The notes under the pieces are model-generated. The model did not search any database and was not told the origin of the DNA. It saw nothing but the letters and a program-made list of their open reading frames with translations. The position numbers and the translations under genes are program-made. Shown piece after piece: positions 4,651 through 6,374 of a stretch of 6,374 bases of DNA. Positions within the stretch are counted from its first letter, which is position 1. Each line of letters opens with the position of its first letter. Source of the DNA: an uncultured Clostridia bacterium (GTDB lineage Bacteria; Bacillota; Clostridia; Christensenellales; CAG-138); assembly GCA_947304365.1 (NCBI GenBank), contig CAMZAY010000067.1:1-6374 (forward strand), read 5' to 3'.

Positions 4651-6374
4651 ATGTCCAAACGAAAGAACAGCGGCGATTTGACGAAGCTTGCCGTGCTCGG
4701 CGCGCTCATTCTGTTCTGCATAGCCGCGATCATACTCATGATAGTGCTTCTCGCCGGCTCCTGCAAGGGCGGGAACGAGGTTCCCCGTCCTTCGGAAGCG
4801 TACAGCTCTCCCGGCGTGACGCCCGGCGCAGCGGTCATAACCGACGCGCCCTCGGGCGAAAATTCCGATGCGCCCACCCAGTCTCCCGAGGCGACGCAGC
4901 CCGTGCGTCCCGATTACGCGGCGGTCGCCCCGCACGATACGGCGAAGGCCTCCGTGCACGGCCTCGTTACGGAGCTTATGGTTAACGGCGGCATTACCTC
5001 GTCCTATACCGCGGATGAGCAGGTCGCTTTCAGGCACAACGACGATTATCAGCAGGCGGTGGGCGTGCTCTCCTTCCGCGGGAGCTGCTTCCGTCAGAAC
5101 CCCTATTACGGCGTGACAAGCGCCGCTCAGGGCAAGCTCCAGACCCTTTGGCAGCATGATACCTTCAGCGTGCCCAAGGGCGAGGGCGGCAATTATTCCG
5201 GCGTATGGACGGGCAGCGGCTGGACAGGTCAGGCGCTCGTCGTCCGCTGGGACAGCGACGTAAAGGCCGTAATGAACATGTATGATTCGGCCAAGCAGAA
5301 GGACGGCCTGATCGAGGTCATTTACGCCACGATGGACGGCAATATCTACTTCTACGATATGGAGACCGGCGAGCCGACGAGGAATAAGCTGACCTTCGGC
5401 GTGCCGTTCAAGGGCTCGGGCTCGATCGACCCGCGCGGCTGGCCGATACTCTACGTCGGTCAGGGCGATCATTACAAGACCGCCGGCAAGGAATCGAAGG
5501 CGTACGTCATTTCGCTCATCGACGGAAGCGTGCTCGCGACGATCGGCGCAAAGCCCGATCCCTTCGCGCTGCGCACCTTCCACGCGTATGACTCCGCCGC
5601 GATAGTCGACGCCGATACCGATACCCTCTTCTACCCGGGCGAGAACGGCATACTCTACCGCGTAAAGCTCAACACCGTTTTCGATAAGGCCGCCGGCACG
5701 CTTACGATGAACCCGTCGACGCCCGTAAAGGCGCGCTATTCGTCCCCCCGCACGAACTCCGGCAAATTCTGGCTCGGCTATGAGGCGAGCGCCGTCGCCT
5801 GGAGGAATTACCTTTACGTCTGCGACAACTCCGGCTTCATGCAGTGCGTAGACGTGAACACGATGAAGCCCGTTTGGGTACAGGATATCTGGGACGATAC
5901 CAACGCCACCCCCTGCTTTGAGGAGGATCCCGAAACCGGGCGCGCGTATCTTTACGTGGGCAACACGCTCGACAACAAGATGGATTCGAGCGGCAAGGGT
6001 CCCGTCGCGTTCTTCAAGATAGACGCCTGCTCGGGCGAGATCGTCTGGCAGAAGGAGTACACCGTTTCCTCCGACAAGCACGTCACCGGCGGCTTCCAGG
6101 GAAGCGCGTTACTCGGCGAGGGCGAGCTTGATGGGCTCGTCATAACCACGTACAGCTCCGTCGGCGCGGGCTACGCGGGTTACGTCGTCGCCTACGATAC
6201 GAAGACCGGCAACGAAGCGTGGCGCTTCCAGGTCGCGGGCTACACCTGGTGCAGCCCCGTCGCGCTCTACGACGCGAACGGCAAAGCGTACATAATCGTC
6301 TGCAACTGCCTGGGCGATATCTACGTGCTCGACGGACACGGCGCGCAGCTCGATAAGCTAAACGTCGAAAGCAA
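4651..6374 (+). CDS. Membrane-anchored PQQ-like beta-propeller protein (3' end outside window)
   Basis: The frame is open for 574 codons from an ATG with a near-perfect SD to the window edge, with no stop, so the C-terminus is missing. Residues 1-12 are basic, 13-37 form one hydrophobic helix ending in LAGSC, and 45-90 are a Pro/Ser/Thr-rich spacer. The rest is an extracytoplasmic propeller. PQQ/WD-like blades show the pattern of two strands joined by a D-x-x-T/S-G turn: YFYDMETGEP near 233-242, AYVISLIDGSVL near 284-295, CVDVNTMKPVW near 399-409, FFKIDACSGEIVW near 454-466, VVAYDTKTGNEAW near 512-524 and IYVLDGHG near 557-564. C38 could be a lipid-bearing cysteine, but the signal would be long and the -3 residue is Ala, so a membrane helix is equally likely. 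Such proteins usually act as scaffolds or ligand-binding proteins at the cell surface; no enzymatic function is implied. It is transcribed divergently from the secreted cyclophilin. Confidence 0.88.
   Translation, partial: MSKRKNSGDLTKLAVLGALILFCIAAIILMIVLLAGSCKGGNEVPRPSEAYSSPGVTPGAAVITDAPSGENSDAPTQSPEATQPVRPDYAAVAPHDTAKASVHGLVTELMVNGGITSSYTADEQVAFRHNDDYQQAVGVLSFRGSCFRQNPYYGVTSAAQGKLQTLWQHDTFSVPKGEGGNYSGVWTGSGWTGQALVVRWDSDVKAVMNMYDSAKQKDGLIEVIYATMDGNIYFYDMETGEPTRNKLTFGVPFKGSGSIDPRGWPILYVGQGDHYKTAGKESKAYVISLIDGSVLATIGAKPDPFALRTFHAYDSAAIVDADTDTLFYPGENGILYRVKLNTVFDKAAGTLTMNPSTPVKARYSSPRTNSGKFWLGYEASAVAWRNYLYVCDNSGFMQCVDVNTMKPVWVQDIWDDTNATPCFEEDPETGRAYLYVGNTLDNKMDSSGKGPVAFFKIDACSGEIVWQKEYTVSSDKHVTGGFQGSALLGEGELDGLVITTYSSVGAGYAGYVVAYDTKTGNEAWRFQVAGYTWCSPVALYDANGKAYIIVCNCLGDIYVLDGHGAQLDKLNVES

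Noticed and set aside
4648..6081. Minus-strand open frame of 477 codons
   Set aside because: It lies antisense to the PQQ-like gene. Its translation is low-complexity (Arg, Gly, Ala and Val rich) with no recognisable domain or ribosome-binding site, as expected from GC-rich codon bias on the other strand.

Overview
This GC-rich window carries five complete genes and one gene cut off by the right edge. Two AT-rich divergent promoter regions (about 3491-3698 and 4506-4650) separate them. SpoIVFA/SpoIVFB-type genes, a lipoprotein cyclophilin, strong Shine-Dalgarno (SD) sites and sigma-A type promoters point to a GC-rich member of the Clostridia (Oscillospiraceae or a related group). That placement is inferred from gene content; nothing here fixes a genus. 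I see no insertion sequences, CRISPR arrays, tRNAs or rRNAs.

Left block, minus strand (3490 down to 75): an XRE-type helix-turn-helix/S24-fold repressor is followed by spoIVFA-like, spoIVFB-like and tgt. Spacings are 55, 1 and 33 nt. The first gap folds into a hairpin followed by a U-tract that ends directly at the spoIVFA start codon. This could be a terminator for the repressor gene and also a lid on the spoIVFA ribosome-binding site. SpoIVFA/SpoIVFB resemble the membrane complex that in Bacillus controls cleavage of pro-sigma-K during sporulation. Tgt inserts preQ1 (or a related base) into tRNA anticodons.

Centre (3490-3872): the repressor gene and a 39-codon plus-strand ORF for a one-helix membrane peptide are divergently transcribed. 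Each has a sigma-A promoter with a 17-nt spacer, and the one for the small ORF is an exact consensus (TTGACA-N17-TATAAT). Each promoter contains a related 6-7-6 dyad (AGTTTC-N7-GAAACT type), with centres 84 bp apart. This looks like a compact genetic switch in which the repressor controls itself and the small peptide. The repressor keeps an Ala-Gly at the expected self-cleavage position, but its S24 catalytic Ser and Lys are replaced by Cys and Arg. The switch may therefore not respond to DNA damage in the LexA way. This is the most interesting part of the window.

Right block: a bidirectional terminator separates the small ORF from a minus-strand secreted cyclophilin. That gene has a strong internal SD and ATG that could also yield a cytosolic form. 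A divergent promoter pair follows, then a membrane-anchored PQQ-like beta-propeller protein on the plus strand that runs off the window after 574 codons.
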